From Beta vulgaris subsp. vulgaris (taxonomy: Eukaryota > Streptophyta > Magnoliopsida > Caryophyllales > Amaranthaceae): 64,000 bases of DNA. Under the pieces are notes generated by a model, which was not told where the DNA came from, made no database searches, and worked only from the letters and a program-made list of their open reading frames with translations. The stretch is taken from NCBI RefSeq assembly GCF_026745355.1, contig NC_079202.1:63229470-63293469 (forward strand), read 5' to 3'. The stretch's first letter is position 1; each line of letters starts with the position of its first letter. Below, in pieces: positions 11,528 to 24,761 of the stretch. A program made the translations under genes and the position numbers.

Positions 11528-12050
11528 CTGATTTCTAGGTCCTTGTATTGAACTATTGATGTAGTTGTGTTCCTTTGAGTTGTCCCTTGGAACATTATCA
11601 ATGAGCCAAAACATGGATTTGGGTATTTGCCCTCCTATCAATATCACTTCTTCCTTTTCTCTTGTGCATATGAAAATTGCGCCTAACTTGACACAATGTT
11701 TGCCACATTTCCAGTACGAACTCTTTTAACATACACGGGCCTGGAAAGCCATTCACTATCAGTGACTGTAAATTGTTTAATAGAGGAGTGCGCACACGCG
11801 CAAACACTTCATGCTCAAATTGTGATATATTATTCTAGTCGAGCTAAACCATTCTACACAAGTTCAAGGGAGTACATTGAGGACAAATTGTGTCTAAGAA
11901 TACTGGGATCAAAACTATTTGGTGTGGAAGAGTATAAATGTACTCCAGTCGTATAACAGATTTGAGACAGTGAAAAAGACCAACAAAACGCCTTTACATA
12001 AGTTAGCCTTGATAATATCAACACGTATTCAACCACCAATAATCTGCACA

Positions 12051-15000
12051 TTAGTATAGGTGTTCTTTCCCATATTCACGCACAATTACTGGCACACTTG
12101 TAGGTGGAACCTGTAACCAACAAGGCAACAGATATTAAAATCAGAAATGACTATAATCAATATCTCAAAGGCAGCTAATTTTACATGTTGCATCAACTTC
12201 AACAAATTGCAACGATTTAATCTTTTTCATCTCATGTATAATGAATGGTCACCCCTACAAAGCACATGACGGTTGTGACACAGCCAAGCCGACAAACTTT
12301 TGTAACCCCCCCAAAAAAAAAATCCCTCTCCTTCCTCCCTAAAGGAATTGCTGAAACCAACAAAAGCTCAAGAGGCAGTCAAATAGTAGTCAAATGATAT
12401 CCTTGAGACACAAGTATACACTAAGGCCACACAGAACTGTGAGATATGGAGGAATTAATTGGTCTAAGAACCTGGGGACGTGAAGATTGAGAATAGCCAT
12501 CGTGATTCAGAAGACCAGGTTTGCTAATTACTAACCTCCGTATCTAGATAACTTCCTTTTATGTGAGAGCTTTTTGGGAGAAGTGTGTCACTTATTCAGA
12601 TACGAAGTACATAGTAATATTCCATCAAAAAAAAAAAAAATTATATAGTAACATAGAATTTGAGGAACATCCCAATGGAAAACACAATTTCACTTGATGT
12701 CACTGAAAAGCTAATACTCATTCCGTCCCTTATTCCTTTCAACAAAAGGGTTTGGTATATACTCCATAATAATGCTAGCATATAGGCGGGCGGGGCATAT
12801 CATGTGATAGTTGATATATTTAAATATGGATAGAGGGTCATGTAGGTTAAATAATGAGTTGTAATTTAAGCGATTGTGCCGACAAGCCCATAAGGGTAAT
12901 TTGGGGAATATGAGGTACTCTTTACCCTAAAAAATGTTAAAATCATAAAAGGGGTGAAGGGAGCATGAATTTTCTTCGAGTCCTATGCATATAACAGAAC
13001 TAGTGTGAAATAACAGAACTAGTGTAAAGAAAACAATGTCCAAAACCAAAAATGTAAATCAACATAAAGATGCTTACCATGCCGTAGTCAGTGACAATCA
13101 ATGATATGTAATCTGAGGGAGTAGCATCATAACTGTAATTGGCATAATTAATATCATTAGCTCTAGAAAGACAATACTGTTTTTGTTGTCTCCAAAGGAC
13201 GATAGGAAGATATAATACTCACAGTAAATTTAGGAGTTGCAAGTTTTCCTTATTCATCCATTCATCCAAATAATTTACATCCTTTCTACCAGGTACCTTC
13301 GATATGACATTAGGATCACCTGCAAGGAAGACATTCATCATTAGAAAAATCTGGAAGTGGCCCCTGAGAAAATCCTTGTGCAATGCTTTTCGTAACACAC
13401 ACAAAAAAAAAATAGCATTACCAAGTTCATTGGCACATATAGAATCAAGCAGGACTCTCTCATGAAACTTGTAGGCTTCACAGCAAACTAATACTGGAAC
13501 ACGGAATGAATGAGCAACCATAGCAACACATGCAGTTCCAATTCTTGAATAAACAATTCCATTAGACAATACGGAAGCAGCGCCTAAGAGAACTCTTGTG
13601 ACTTCATGCATGACATAGGAAACAGCATTAATATGGGTGTATGTACAGCTCAACCCTTTGGCAACTAGCCTGCGAAGCAAACCTTGTCCTTCAAACTTCG
13701 GCCTTGAATCAACTATGACAACACGGAACCTTTTCCCAAGTTCATGGGCATAAATCAATACCATTTCGACAACACTGGAGCAACCATAAGTAAGAAGAAC
13801 ATCACCGTCCCTGACTTTTGTGGCAGCCTGTTGCATAATAACCTTGTCTGCTGCTATTATTTTTTCATTAATGTAACGATCAATATCTGAAGCTAAAGCC
13901 GCTTTTGTGTCTGATTCAGAAAGACTTGAAGGCAACTTGGCAATGCGAGTCTTTAGAAACCTTATTGCATTACCCATACTGATAGAGATGGGCCTGCATT
14001 CATTCAGATACGACACATAGCCACTGATCCTTGCAGTTAGATCTCTACTCAAAAATTTATCTGCTGGGGTGTGGTAGTCTTCAATGGCTTCTCTAAAAGC
14101 ATAGAGCATCATAATACATCGTGCATTACTTCCACATATATTACCCGTCAAATATTGCAAACCAACCTGACATCAAAAGCAGAATGTTGTTTGATCAGAT
14201 AGCAATATGTTTTAAGCTATTTTGGTTGGATGTTAATTAACTTAAGGCGTTCTTTCTCTTCGGTCTAAAGGTTCCACATTGAGACATAAGGGAAAAGGAC
14301 ATTGCTAATAAGTTTACTAGGATAGAAAGACAATTTCCATAGTGCACAGCTGCACTGCACACATGCTTGTAATATAGAGTTTGACTTCCTTTGTTAATCA
14401 CGTTTTCGGTTTTTCTTTTGAAGGATTTAGCTACAGTATATCAACTTAACTTGGCTTTTTGGCAATTAGTTGCCTGACAAACTAATTACTTTACTCGCAC
14501 AAAATAGTAGTAGTGTATTTCATGCACGACAAGAAATATTAATTGGGTCGATTGGGTTGTAATAGTTTAAAATAAACTTTAAATTAGTTTTGGTGCAGGT
14601 AGTTCTTCCTTAACGATTATTCTCGTAATAATCGTGGAATAACACGTTTGGATTTCGAGTAGTTATACAGGAATTTCGTTGGTATTTGAAATGGGTGGAG
14701 TTGTTGGGAATTTGGATTTTGGATTGCTGATTTGTGGAAACAGGTTTAAAATTCGGACGCCAGTCCTAAATTAAATTTTAGGCAGTCCATTTTTCAAACG
14801 GAACTCTGCCGAATTTTCTATAGAATTTTAATATTATTTAATTTAATGAATCACTCGAAATTTAGGGGTGTTATAGTTGGTAATATTTCTCCAGATAGCT
14901 CAACTAGTGCACAGAGCTTGAACCAACAAGCAGCCAAGTTAGAAATTAATTAAAATTCACATATTATCATGGGCAGTTTTATACTGCTGACAAAACCATG

Positions 15001-18000
15001 ATCTTTGAAAGCAATGCTAATTTGGTTAAACACTGCACAAGATAAAGCCTAATTAAGTTAAGTGAATATCATGAAAGGCAATGTTCCATGATTCCATCTA
15101 GGACCTTTTCTATTTAAAATTTCATATGAGATCATTTTGCATATTCGAGGCAACATGAACAAATTTCAAGCTTAAGTCTCATTGATGTATAAGAATGTTA
15201 TTATATTGATGACTAAGAGATCACTACGTGGACATCTCATTATTCTTTTATAGGTGGTTGTTCTTGACTTGGTACTCAGATTTCCACGTATATCTTCAGC
15301 ATCTTTTACATTTCCTCTTAGTTTTACTGACCTTTTCTATTTAAATTTCATAGGAGATCGTTTTGCATATCCGAGGCAACGTGAAAAATTTTCAAGCTTA
15401 AGTCTCATTGATGTATAAGAATGTTATTATATTGATGACTAAGAGATCACTATGTGGACATCTCACTATTCCTTTATGGGTGGTCGTTCTTGACTCGGTA
15501 CTCAGGTTTCCACGTATATCTTCAGCATCTTTTACATTTTTTCTCTTAGTTTTAGTGAATGTTCTTTATTATTGAGTGTCATTGAAAGATTGGAATTGCC
15601 ACGATCCTTTACAATTACAGTCCAGACAAGCCTCACTCACAGGAACTTAACTAAAGAAAAATAGAACATGAAGATAGAGATTAGGTAAAAGATTCTAACT
15701 GAAGCAGTCTTAACTAGAATATTTCTTTACCATGATCCCTAGCTATAAAAATCGAGCAGCCAGGAGGTCTTACAGTTGACAGTTTGAACCTAAACTAACA
15801 ATCAGCTAGTAAACTTATCATTTTCTTCATCACTGTGATGGGAAAAAAATATTCATACAAAATCGACATAATTCGTAATTTGAGTACCTTGTGCACAGCA
15901 GGATGAACTGAATCAAGATTGAAAAATTTTGACTCAAGATCATGGAGCTGGTTTCCATATTCATACTGGGGCAAATGCCGAAACAGCTCCACTCTGTTTC
16001 TAGCTTCAGTTTGTTTGACGACAGAACGCTTTTTAGCCTTTTCAACTCTGCTCGTGTCATCATACTGCATCCGAGGAGGGGGGATATCCTTCTTCTTGTC
16101 TTTTTCCGATGGCCGATCACCCACTTTCATTTCAGAAACTGCCAATGAGGATGGTGCTGGACGAACATCTTTCTTTTGTGGAGGCTGCTTAGATGCTTTA
16201 GTAGGTTTTTCAGTGACATGAGCTGGAGGTCCAGGAGCCACACCTGCAATAATCATAACCCTAACTTATTTAAATGCCTCGCTACATAATATGTAGGGAA
16301 GTACTTCTTAGAGGTGAGTATCCAAATCCAAACATGAGCTAAAATTAGATCTAAAAGGGCATTTGATGTTCGAATCATTAGTGTGTTTCCAGAACTCAGT
16401 TAGCGGTATAGTTAAAGGTTATTTAAATCAATATACGCTCCTGAATTCATTCAGATTTGCCTAACGATATCTTTCAATCTCATGATCCCTCCATCAAAGA
16501 AAGGAAGTTAATTTAATTCACCACGGTCTCAAAACTTAGCCTTTTGGGCTTTGATCATTGTTATTAATAATCATATTAGTGAAAGCTGTAGTAAAGCTAA
16601 TATTTATAAATGTGTTTTAAAAAGGCTAACAAGAGTACTTTGATAGTAAAACCAATATATATTTTATCAAAATTAATTATACAAAATCGTTGACTTTTGA
16701 TCCAACAGTCTAGGAACACGATTCTGGCGTAGAGGAAGTAATTAGTGTCTCTATTACTAATTTGATAGAGAAACTTATCATTATCTCAAGAAGGTAAACA
16801 GATGACTACTGTCTAATAGGCATGCAATACATTTACAACTTTGTTTCCTCTACACTCGTATGCATCTCTTCTCATCAGTGATAGTAATACATCCAACGAT
16901 CTAGATTCTAAAAATGATATAGTGTCTAATAATCCAATCCAACGTTCCCGTTTACTAAAGAAAGAAAGGAATTTGTTCCAACAAGTTAGAGACTTTGCAC
17001 AGATATTCTCAGCTTGAAGCATTTACAAAACACACATAAATACATAATAGAGGTAACATTTTATTTCTTTATGAGTTAAATACCACTCTACTGTGAAGGC
17101 ACAAAAACAAGTTAGCTTATGGAAATGGAGTACAAGAAAAGTTGAAGATGTGACATTTACTCAAAAGCTTTACAATACTAGGCCAACTACATCTAAAAAG
17201 TTACTTTTTTACCTATTGGCCTAGCAAATTCATACTTTTGGTTAAGTATGATAATCCACAATAAATCCAATAAAGATCAGACAAACTTGATAGCATATGT
17301 AAATCATATCCATTGTAGTACGAACCTTTTTTAGCAGATTTCGCAGCTCTCTGAGCCTCTTGTAAAGCACGCCTTTCAGCTTTGCTGGTTTTTTCCTTCA
17401 AAGGTTTTGAAGCCGGCTTCACTTCCTCGTGTGACACATGTACTTCTGATATATTTGCTCCCTTCTCTGCACGATTGTTTTCATTAAAAAAACTGCAACG
17501 AAACCATGTAAAAACAGAAACTTACTATAGAAACTTCACAATGAAAGTAAAATAAGTTTATGCATGCAACGCATCATAGAAAAGGAAAAGAAGAGGAAAG
17601 ACAAAAAACCAAAGAGAAAATAGCTGGAAATAATGACATCTATAGCTCAATATACTAAAAAGCACACAGTTAGATATATTTCATGCACAAATCATTTACA
17701 CGTATCTAGTCAAATTTAACACATTATTGCTACCTATATGGTGAAATACGAAGTTTGTATAATAACAAGACATGAAGAAAGCAAACATATTGAGAGAAAC
17801 AAATAGTTCATTACTTGCCTGCAACTAGATCCATTCAACTATCACAAGTTCACAACACTAAAGCAATATCACAATGCTGAAACAGATCAATTATGCCTAG
17901 ACTATCCTTTAAGTACAAGGTTCTCTTCCAACAAAAACAACTCCCAAAAGCAAAAAGAAAATGAAAAAGCTTACACTATCCTCAGAATCTACTTATCAAG

Positions 18001-19263
18001 AATAAAACCTAAAAAGACCAAAGTGATTCAGTAGGATTGACGTCGACATGTACGCAACTTCAAACCGCTAGTAATCAACTAATATTCCTTATTCTTGCTT
18101 CCAAAGAAAGCATCAAATCGCAGTATCATTTCTACAAAAGAAATACCGAATCCCCATTTCAAAACCAACGGGCAAATTCTACTTTATCAGAAAGTTCCAA
18201 GAAAAAATTACAATTAGCAAAAATAATAAATAAATCAATTGATGTCACCATATTCTCATAATATACATGTTTCTCAAAGGAAATAAATAATCAAGTTTGA
18301 ATCTTTTTCTTCACATTAACTTACTTTAAACAATATCCAAATTGTTTTACATTCAAACAAAATTCGCCTACAAAACAATAAAACCCAAATCAACAACAAC
18401 CAATTTAAAATTAAGAAGAAAAAACAAAAGGACAAAAAAAACATCACTTGAGTTGATTACCACTACCAAACAGTAACAATCAGTCTAACATTACTTTTCC
18501 AATATCTTAAATATTTTTCATTACATATTTGTAAAAATTATAACAATTAAATATTAATAAAATAGAGAAGAATTAACACCCAATATAGGCCATATTACAG
18601 AAGAATTTAGAAGATTCTCTCTAATTCCGAATAGTATCAAGATTCTAATTGAGAAAGATAATTATATACACATGTCAAAACCCTAATTTACATTTTAATC
18701 AATAAATAGAACAAAAAATTAAAAATCAACAACTACCCATTATCAACAATCAGTCAAAATTACTTTCCCAATTCACAAAAAAAAAAAAACAAAACCCTAA
18801 AAAAAAACCAATTTAACAACTAACCATGATCAATCTGATTAAATCCAGCATCCTCCGGCTCCTGAGTAGATTGTTGAGCAACAGGGGAATTAACCCCTGA
18901 CATATCAAACGCAAGACTATATTTCCCAGAACTACTCCGAAGCCACTCATCGGAAAAATCTAGCTGAGTTGAATCAGGCGAAGAAGCGGTGAGAAACGAG
19001 TTAGAATCGTCGTGAAATCGGCGTGCGGCGGCGGCGGCAATAGGGAGAGAAGAGGAAGCGTCGGCGGCGGGAAAAGGCGGAAGAGGGATCATTACAGGAG
19101 AGAGACTCGAATTTCCGGCGGCGGCAACGGTGGCGGTGGTGGTGGTGGAGAGAGAATGAGACTGAGATTGAGTTTGAGGAGTGAGAGAAGAGAAGTTGAA
19201 ACCAACTTGGCGGATTTTGGGGTCGATTATGGATCTGTTTGGAGGGGGTCGACGAGGGTCCAT
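12051..19263 (-). CDS. Translation initiation factor eIF2B, delta subunit (7 exons)
   Basis: Regulatory subunit of the decameric eIF2B, the guanine nucleotide exchange factor that reloads eIF2 with GTP in the cytosol. Reverse-strand coding exons: 19263-18825, 17466-17326, 16243-15888, 14166-13422, 13319-13223, 13132-13078 and 12110-12051. All junctions are GT-AG and all phases agree, giving 1893 nt and 630 residues, normal for plant homologues. The N terminus (MDPRRPPPNRSIIDPKIRQV) is followed by a Ser/Thr-rich low-complexity stretch, a charged Lys-rich segment (SKAERRALQEAQRAAK), and FRHLPQYEYGNQL leading into the IF-2B fold. Family motifs include RPISISMGNAIRFLK, DGDVLLTYGCSSVVEM, VDSRPKFEGQGLLRRL, SNGIVYSRIGTACVAM and VPVLVCCEAYKFHERV, then DYGMVPPTSVPVIVREYGKE near the C terminus. 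The ATG at 19263 is the first in frame. The gene is intact despite repeats in several introns. Confidence 0.95.
12717..12964. mobile_element. Degenerate Stowaway-like MITE in the last eIF2B intron
   Basis: The left end reads CTCATTCCGTCCC and the right end GTGAAGGGAGC in inverted orientation, with only partial TIR identity. It lies in intron 12111-13077. An old, eroded copy is the best explanation. Confidence 0.4.
14567..14875 (-). mobile_element. Possible solo-LTR remnant
   Basis: In reverse orientation the segment begins TATAACACCCCTAAATTTCG, close to the TGTAACACCCC start common in plant Ty3-type LTRs. No internal retrotransposon region or clear 5 bp target duplication was found, and the far boundary is a guess. 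It lies in the 1.7 kb eIF2B intron 14167-15887. Confidence 0.3.
15102..15557. repeat. Tandem duplication (~227 bp x 2) in eIF2B intron
   Basis: Copy 1 starts GACCTTTTCTATTTAAA at 15102 and copy 2 starts with nearly the same bases at 15329. Landmarks recur in both: GAGGCAAC, CAAGCTTAAGTCTCATTGAT, GATGACTAAGAGATCACTA and CCACGTATATCTTCAGCATC. The few differences suggest a moderately recent duplication. It is non-coding. Confidence 0.9.
17467..18824 (-). other. First intron of the eIF2B delta gene
   Basis: Bounded by donor GTTAGT at 18824 and acceptor GTGCAG at 17467. Non-coding. The part around 18490-18670 contains degraded Stowaway-type sequence (GAAGATTCTCTCTAA and GAGAAAGATA) also seen in the MITEs at 45971 and 54015. 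Confidence 0.7.
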
Positions 19264-19442
19264 TTTTTTTTTGGCAAGGGGAAGGGGAATTAAGAATTAG
19301 GAATATTCTTTTGGTTTTGGGGGAAAGAATGAGAATAAAAAGGGTTGATTATAAGTGATTATGGAGGAGAAAGATTTGGGAATATTTTTTTCTTCAACCC
19401 ATTTTTCTTTTCTTCTTAAAGTCACCATTTGGCTTTCGTATA

Positions 19443-19800
19443 TCTCTATTATATAAGGGAAGGGAGAGCAATGGTGTCCTCTTTTGAAATGTCTATTTTG
19501 CCCCCCCTTTCCTTTCTAAATTACAAAAGTATTGTCAAAATGAAAATGGGCACTCAAAGAAAACTACCGAAAATTAATTTACAACACTCACTCAAAAATC
19601 ACTTAGAAGAAGAAACTTTACAAATCACTCATACAATTGAGAAAATCACGTTATAAAAAATCAGCAAATCACTCAAATAATCAGGAAACTTTATTAAAAC
19701 TTAAAATTAACATACAAACTAAAACTAATAACCTAGAACGTCAATACATAAAAAACATTTACAAAAATTTACTTACAAATCACTATTCCCAAGAACCATT
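19443..19800 (+). mobile_element. Helitron 5' end, family of the 20031 element (incomplete)
   Basis: Starts TCTCTATTATATAAGGGAAG after an A and reads on with GCAATGGTGTCC, paralleling the complete element at 20031. No matching 3' hairpin and CTAG was found before the next Helitron, so the right boundary is arbitrary. It lies just upstream of the eIF2B delta start, in its promoter region. Confidence 0.55.
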
Positions 19801-20030
19801 CACAATTAATGGTGGGCCATGATAAAAAAAAATTGAGGTGTATTTGTAGTGAAATCAGAACTTAGAAGTTAGACAAGGAAAAAAATTATTTACTTTTTTA
19901 TAGTGTTTCCTATATATAATAAAAATTTTACATATATTTGGACCTATCTTTTTCTATTATATAATAGCGATTAATTATCAAGGTAAAAAGGTTTATGTAA
20001 AATATCATTCAAGAATTAAAGTACAACATA

Positions 20031-20533
20031 TCTCTATTATATAAGATAAGGGGGAGCTATGGTGTCTCCAAATGAAGAGATTATGTTACCCCCTTCCCAT
20101 TCTAAATTGCAAATTCACTTATAAATCAAAGGGGGCGTCAAACAAAAATACCAAAAATATAATTATAACAATCACTCACAAACTACACCTATGAAAAAAT
20201 TGACTTGAAATCAAAGTGTCCACTTTCTTTACAATTTATGAAGCAATGTACTTAATTCAAAAATCAACTAAAAAATTATAATATTAGAAATCATAAATAG
20301 ATTCAATAAAATTTCTATTTTGTTCATAGAATTTAACTTTGAAAAATAAAAAAAAAAAAACAAAAAAAAATGGTGAGAGACTTAAGTGACATAAACTAAA
20401 CCAATCAAATTTTGCAACTAAAAACAATTATACTTCGTATATCTAATGTTCAAATTTTGACTCTTATGTGGAAGAAAATCGAGTTTCTGTTTCGAAAAAA
20501 ATTCAAGCACGCATCGCGTGCAAAAAATTCTAG
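20031..20533 (+). mobile_element. Small non-autonomous Helitron (503 bp)
   Basis: The 5' end TCTCTATTATATAAG follows A at 20030. The 3' end has hairpin GCACGC-ATC-GCGTGC (about 20507-20521), then AAAAAATTCTAG ending at 20533 and followed by T. This is a complete, internally empty Helitron with A/T flanks. Related 5' ends occur at 19443 (+) and 44988 (-). Confidence 0.8.
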
Positions 20534-20661
20534 TTTGAATTTTGAAGTTAAGAGTAAATTATATTGCCATTTTGCTGTCATTAGTCAGGAAATATTTTCT
20601 GCCACCTAGCTACCAAACTTAGCAAAAATTATTACTATAGTAAAATCAACTAGGTTTTGAC

Positions 20662-21402
20662 TGAAAATTCTATTGTGCTCCCGGAAGCACGGTGCACACC
20701 ATGCACCTAGTAAATTTGTTCTGTTTCCGATAAGTAAATGTTCTATTTTAACAAATGTTCATTTTAAGCATATTTTTCAGCAAAAAATATGTTCTACTTT
20801 TGTGAAAAATGTTCTATTCTATTTTCAATAAACAAATGTTCTATTTCAACAAATGTTTATTTTAAGCTTATTTTTCAGCAAAAAATTATGTTCTAGTTTT
20901 CGTAAAACATGTTCTATTTTCAATAAACAAATGTTCTATTTCAACAAATGTTCGTTTTAAGCTTATTTTCAGCAAAAAATTATGTTCTATATTTTGTGAA
21001 TCTGTTTTATTTTCGATAAGCAAATGTTCAATTTTAAAAAATGTTCTTTTAAAACTTATTTTCCACAAAAAATTATGTTCTATTTTCCCTAAAAATAAGT
21101 TCTATATTTGATAAGCATATGTTCTATTTAAGTAATTGAATTCTAGTAATGTTCCACTTCAACCAAAAATGTTTATTTTCGTATTTGGATTCTGGTAATG
21201 TTCCACTTCAACAGTAAAATGTTCTTTTTCATAAATGAATTCTTGTAATGTTCCATTTCATCTATAAAATGTTCGTTTCATAAATGAATTTTGTAATATT
21301 CCACTTCCACAGTAAAATGTTCGTTTTCGTATTCGTAAATGTTCTATTTTGTGTTGTGGGAGCACAGTTCTCATTGTGCTCCGGGGAGCACAATGCACGC
21401 AT
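20662..21402. mobile_element. Insertion with subterminal palindromes and 11 bp target duplication
   Basis: The direct repeat TAGGTTTTGAC flanks it at 20651-20661 and 21403-21413. Each end carries a near-palindrome in inverted orientation: GTGCTCCCGGAAGCAC on the left and GTGCTCCGGGGAGCAC on the right. The interior is a minisatellite-like array of ATGTTCTATTT units. No ORF is present. An 11 bp duplication would suit a Mutator-like element, but the ends do not form long TIRs, so the class is open. Confidence 0.7.
20730..21350. repeat. ATGTTCTATTT minisatellite-like array
   Basis: Blocks of roughly 100 bases recur (AAATGTTCTATTTCAACAAA, TTTTAAGC, TTTTCAGCAAAAAA), followed by a second set built on GTAATGTTCCACTTCA. 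Units are imperfect. This array fills the insertion described at 20662-21402. Confidence 0.75.
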
Positions 21403-23550
21403 TAGGTTTTGACCCGTGCAAAATGCACGGAATTTTTATTTATTTATAAATTCTATGACTTTATGATGTTTCTCCCAAAATCATGGGGTGAATATTAAAT
21501 CGTGATTTAAACTTTTTATAATCATATCGTTTATGAGGAATATTTTAAAATTGACTTATAACCCGTGCGTTCAATGACTGATGTAATTAATATTATCATG
21601 CGACGTTGACTGAAAAAGTCTTTGTTCTATCCATTGCTTTACATTGAGGATCAAATAAAATCACAATTCGCTCCATTATTGAGATTCAATCATGCAACCA
21701 CTTTCTTTCCCACTTTCTGCCGTCCATGCTTTACACAGTCCCTCTCACCCCCACTCTATTGTTGTCTTGAGATCCCGTGATCTTTATCACAAATAAAATT
21801 TCAAATCCTAATGTTGGTAACTCTTGATATGACTAACTGAACCCGTGCAAATTACAAATCAAAAATGAAGATTTAAAACATAGCTAGAATTGTTATATTT
21901 AATTGAACCTTTCTCCTGAATTTGGACAATACCATATTTTTAAAAAAATGGAGATTTATTCGAAAAATTGCTACATTCGATCAATTGAATATTATGTAAT
22001 TAAAGAAAAAAATTTCCCGTTCAATTCCAAATTTATTTGAAAAAAGTTAAAGTTTGACCACATATTCATCGAACACACTTGATATTTTTCGAAAATGGAG
22101 AAAAAATGAATTTAATTGTGTTTTTATCCATTAACATTGGATGTGTGAGGTTCATATTATATAAGTTTTTTATATGAAGATGATGATTCACTTTCTAGAT
22201 GTTCAAATTGAGATGGAAAAAGGCAGAATTTTTATGGCAGTGAAAACTGAGAGTTCTAAACAAGAGTTTGTTACAGTTTGGAATTTTATTAGCAAACTTA
22301 GATTTTGTTAAGATTATATTCGGCTTCTAAATAGAAATAAGATTATATGCACCTCTCTTAGAATTTAAAGCTTGTAAGTTTCATACTATTTTTTTTTTTT
22401 TTTTGGAAAGTAAAATATAATATAAATTGTATTGTCAATTATTTGTTACATGCACAATTCACCTTTTTTTTCATTTTTATTGTGAGTTTGTGATTAGCTC
22501 ACTGACCCAGGTCAATAATACTTGTTCCAAATGAACGGTAATATATAGAAATAAAAATTAATTTACATGTGGAAATATATTATGTGACATTTTATCCTTT
22601 CTTTGACATGAACACCCAGAAATTATGAACTCTCAAATTTCATATGTAATGTATGGTAAGATTATTTTTTTAGTTGTGATTCGATTGTTGTGAATAAACT
22701 GAACAATTATATTTCATCTATATATATATATAAAACAAGGTTCAATTGGCTTATGTGTCAAGCTAATGCTCATTTTGCCACATGTCATCACTATACTTAT
22801 TCTTATTCTTTTAGTGCCACGTGTACAATGGATCAATTACAATCTTATAAATTTGGTAAGTTTAACTCAACAAATGAAATTGCTTTACAATCATATTATT
22901 TACGGCACAGTTGCTAACTAATAGTAAACAATATTAATATTGATAAAACTTACCATTTTACATTACCATTTGTGTAACTTATCAAAAAAATAAATGTTAT
23001 TATATAAGATGTTCATGTAATCACACCCTAATATAAACTTATTTTCTTCCACTTCTTTCTTTACACGAAAAATAAAAAAAATTCAAATGAATCTCAAATA
23101 AAAAAAATAAAACTACCATGTTAGCACAAAAACAAAATGGCGTTACCGTAAAAAACAAAAAAAGATGAAGTTTACTAAAAAAATTTAAATTCATAAAACC
23201 CTAAATATTTAACAATGGAACAAACTTATATTGTCTATTTATTTTTTACTAACTTTAAAATTATTGTGTCACTCACCGGTAGAAATCATCCTTATTTCAA
23301 TAATATTAATTCTAAATTTTTTATTTGATGGGTAATTTTTAAATTCCTAATTGACAGTTATACTACTAATATATTGAATTAATTTTCACTAACTGTTAAA
23401 ACTTGGAATCTTAATTTTTTCAATAAATTTCTCACTCACTAACTGTAATAAATTACAAAATTTTCAATACATTGGCATATTGACTATTTCATTCCAACTT
23501 TAGCTTATATTATTGATTTTTCTCACTCACTATTATCAATTTTAAGAATT

Positions 23551-23720
23551 ATATGACTCATTTTAGTATATTAATTATATGATATATATATATAATATAT
23601 ATATATATATATAATATATATATATATATAATATATATATATTAATATAATATATATATATAATATATATAATATATATATATATATATCATATAATTAT
23701 AATACTAAAATGAGTCATAT
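23551..23720. repeat. (TA)n-rich palindrome
   Basis: Arms ATATGACTCATTTTAGTAT (left, about 23551) and its inverted counterpart (right, ending about 23719) enclose nearly pure TA dinucleotides. The whole could fold into one long hairpin. It may be a MITE or an expanded microsatellite inside a palindrome. It lies in the Helitron 22717-26627. Confidence 0.8.
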
Positions 23721-24761
23721 ATATATATATGCTAAAAACTACATGAAAACATAAAATCAGTTCATTTTCATCATAATTAGTCAAAATCAAAATTTTTTTA
23801 AATGAACTTACCAAATAATTTCAACCTATATTGACCCATTTAGAAAATTTCTTCAAACTCCATATCAATCCAACTCCATATATTCCCCTCAAAAAAAAAA
23901 AATCCAACTCCATATATTTGCGGTTTTGCATGCGGTCTTTAAATCTTCTTCACTTTGTAGATCGAATGATTCTACACCTTGGTTGTATCAAGGAACTATA
24001 GTAACCATGCTTCAAATGCAAAGAACATGGAGATCAAAGGCTTAATATCTTCATAAAACCCACATGCACGAGTTTTATATTTGTTGTTGATGCAAAAATC
24101 GATGACTTGGAGTATAATTTTGATGGATAATTTGTAGCTTTAAAGTATAAAAAAAATGTAGCTAAGAGAGATTTGCTAAAAAAACGTAGATAAGTTGTAT
24201 GCAATAATCAGTATTAAGATAGGTTTGGTTGTAATAAGTTTTAAAATCATCTAGGCGTGGGTTGTGATAAGATAGAGATTGTATGTAGAGAGAGATTTAG
24301 AATCAATTTATGGAGAAGATGATGTATGTAGTTGTAATAAGAGAGATTGTATGATATTTTTTATTAAGTTAGAACACATAGTGGACTTGGAGCATTATTT
24401 TATAACCAAGGGCTAAATTATTTGAAGCATCATTATAGTAAAGTGGTATGCTCATTTTTGGAGAATACATAATTTGAGCCATTTTGATTGTGTCCAAATA
24501 TAAGAAAATATAACTTTTACAATCAAAGTTAATCTTTAAATAAACACTATTTTACTAGCTTCCATTTCACTCTTTTTCACTAAAGGAAAGAACTTACCAC
24601 TTCATATATTCAAATGTGTAAAGAAATTATATGGACTTGGCCCACACTAAAATCGTATGGATCTATGCTAATTCATGTTATTTATTAAAAAAAATCACTA
24701 TTAAAAAAAATATAATATCTGAGTAAATATAGGTTGTAAAGTTTGATGACGTGGAAAAAAA

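Noticed and set aside
15919..16221. A + strand open frame opposite eIF2B exon 3
   Set aside because: It is antisense to a well-supported, in-phase exon and resembles no family.
19012..19293. Gly-rich + strand open frame opposite eIF2B exon 1
   Set aside because: It is the complement of the Ser/Ala-rich first exon; its glycine richness follows from GGC repeats.
20580..20660. CTAGGTTTTGAC and TTAGGTTTTGAC (21402) as two separate Helitron 3' ends
   Set aside because: Only the second is next to the hairpin. The 11-base identity is better explained as the target duplication of the 741 bp insertion.
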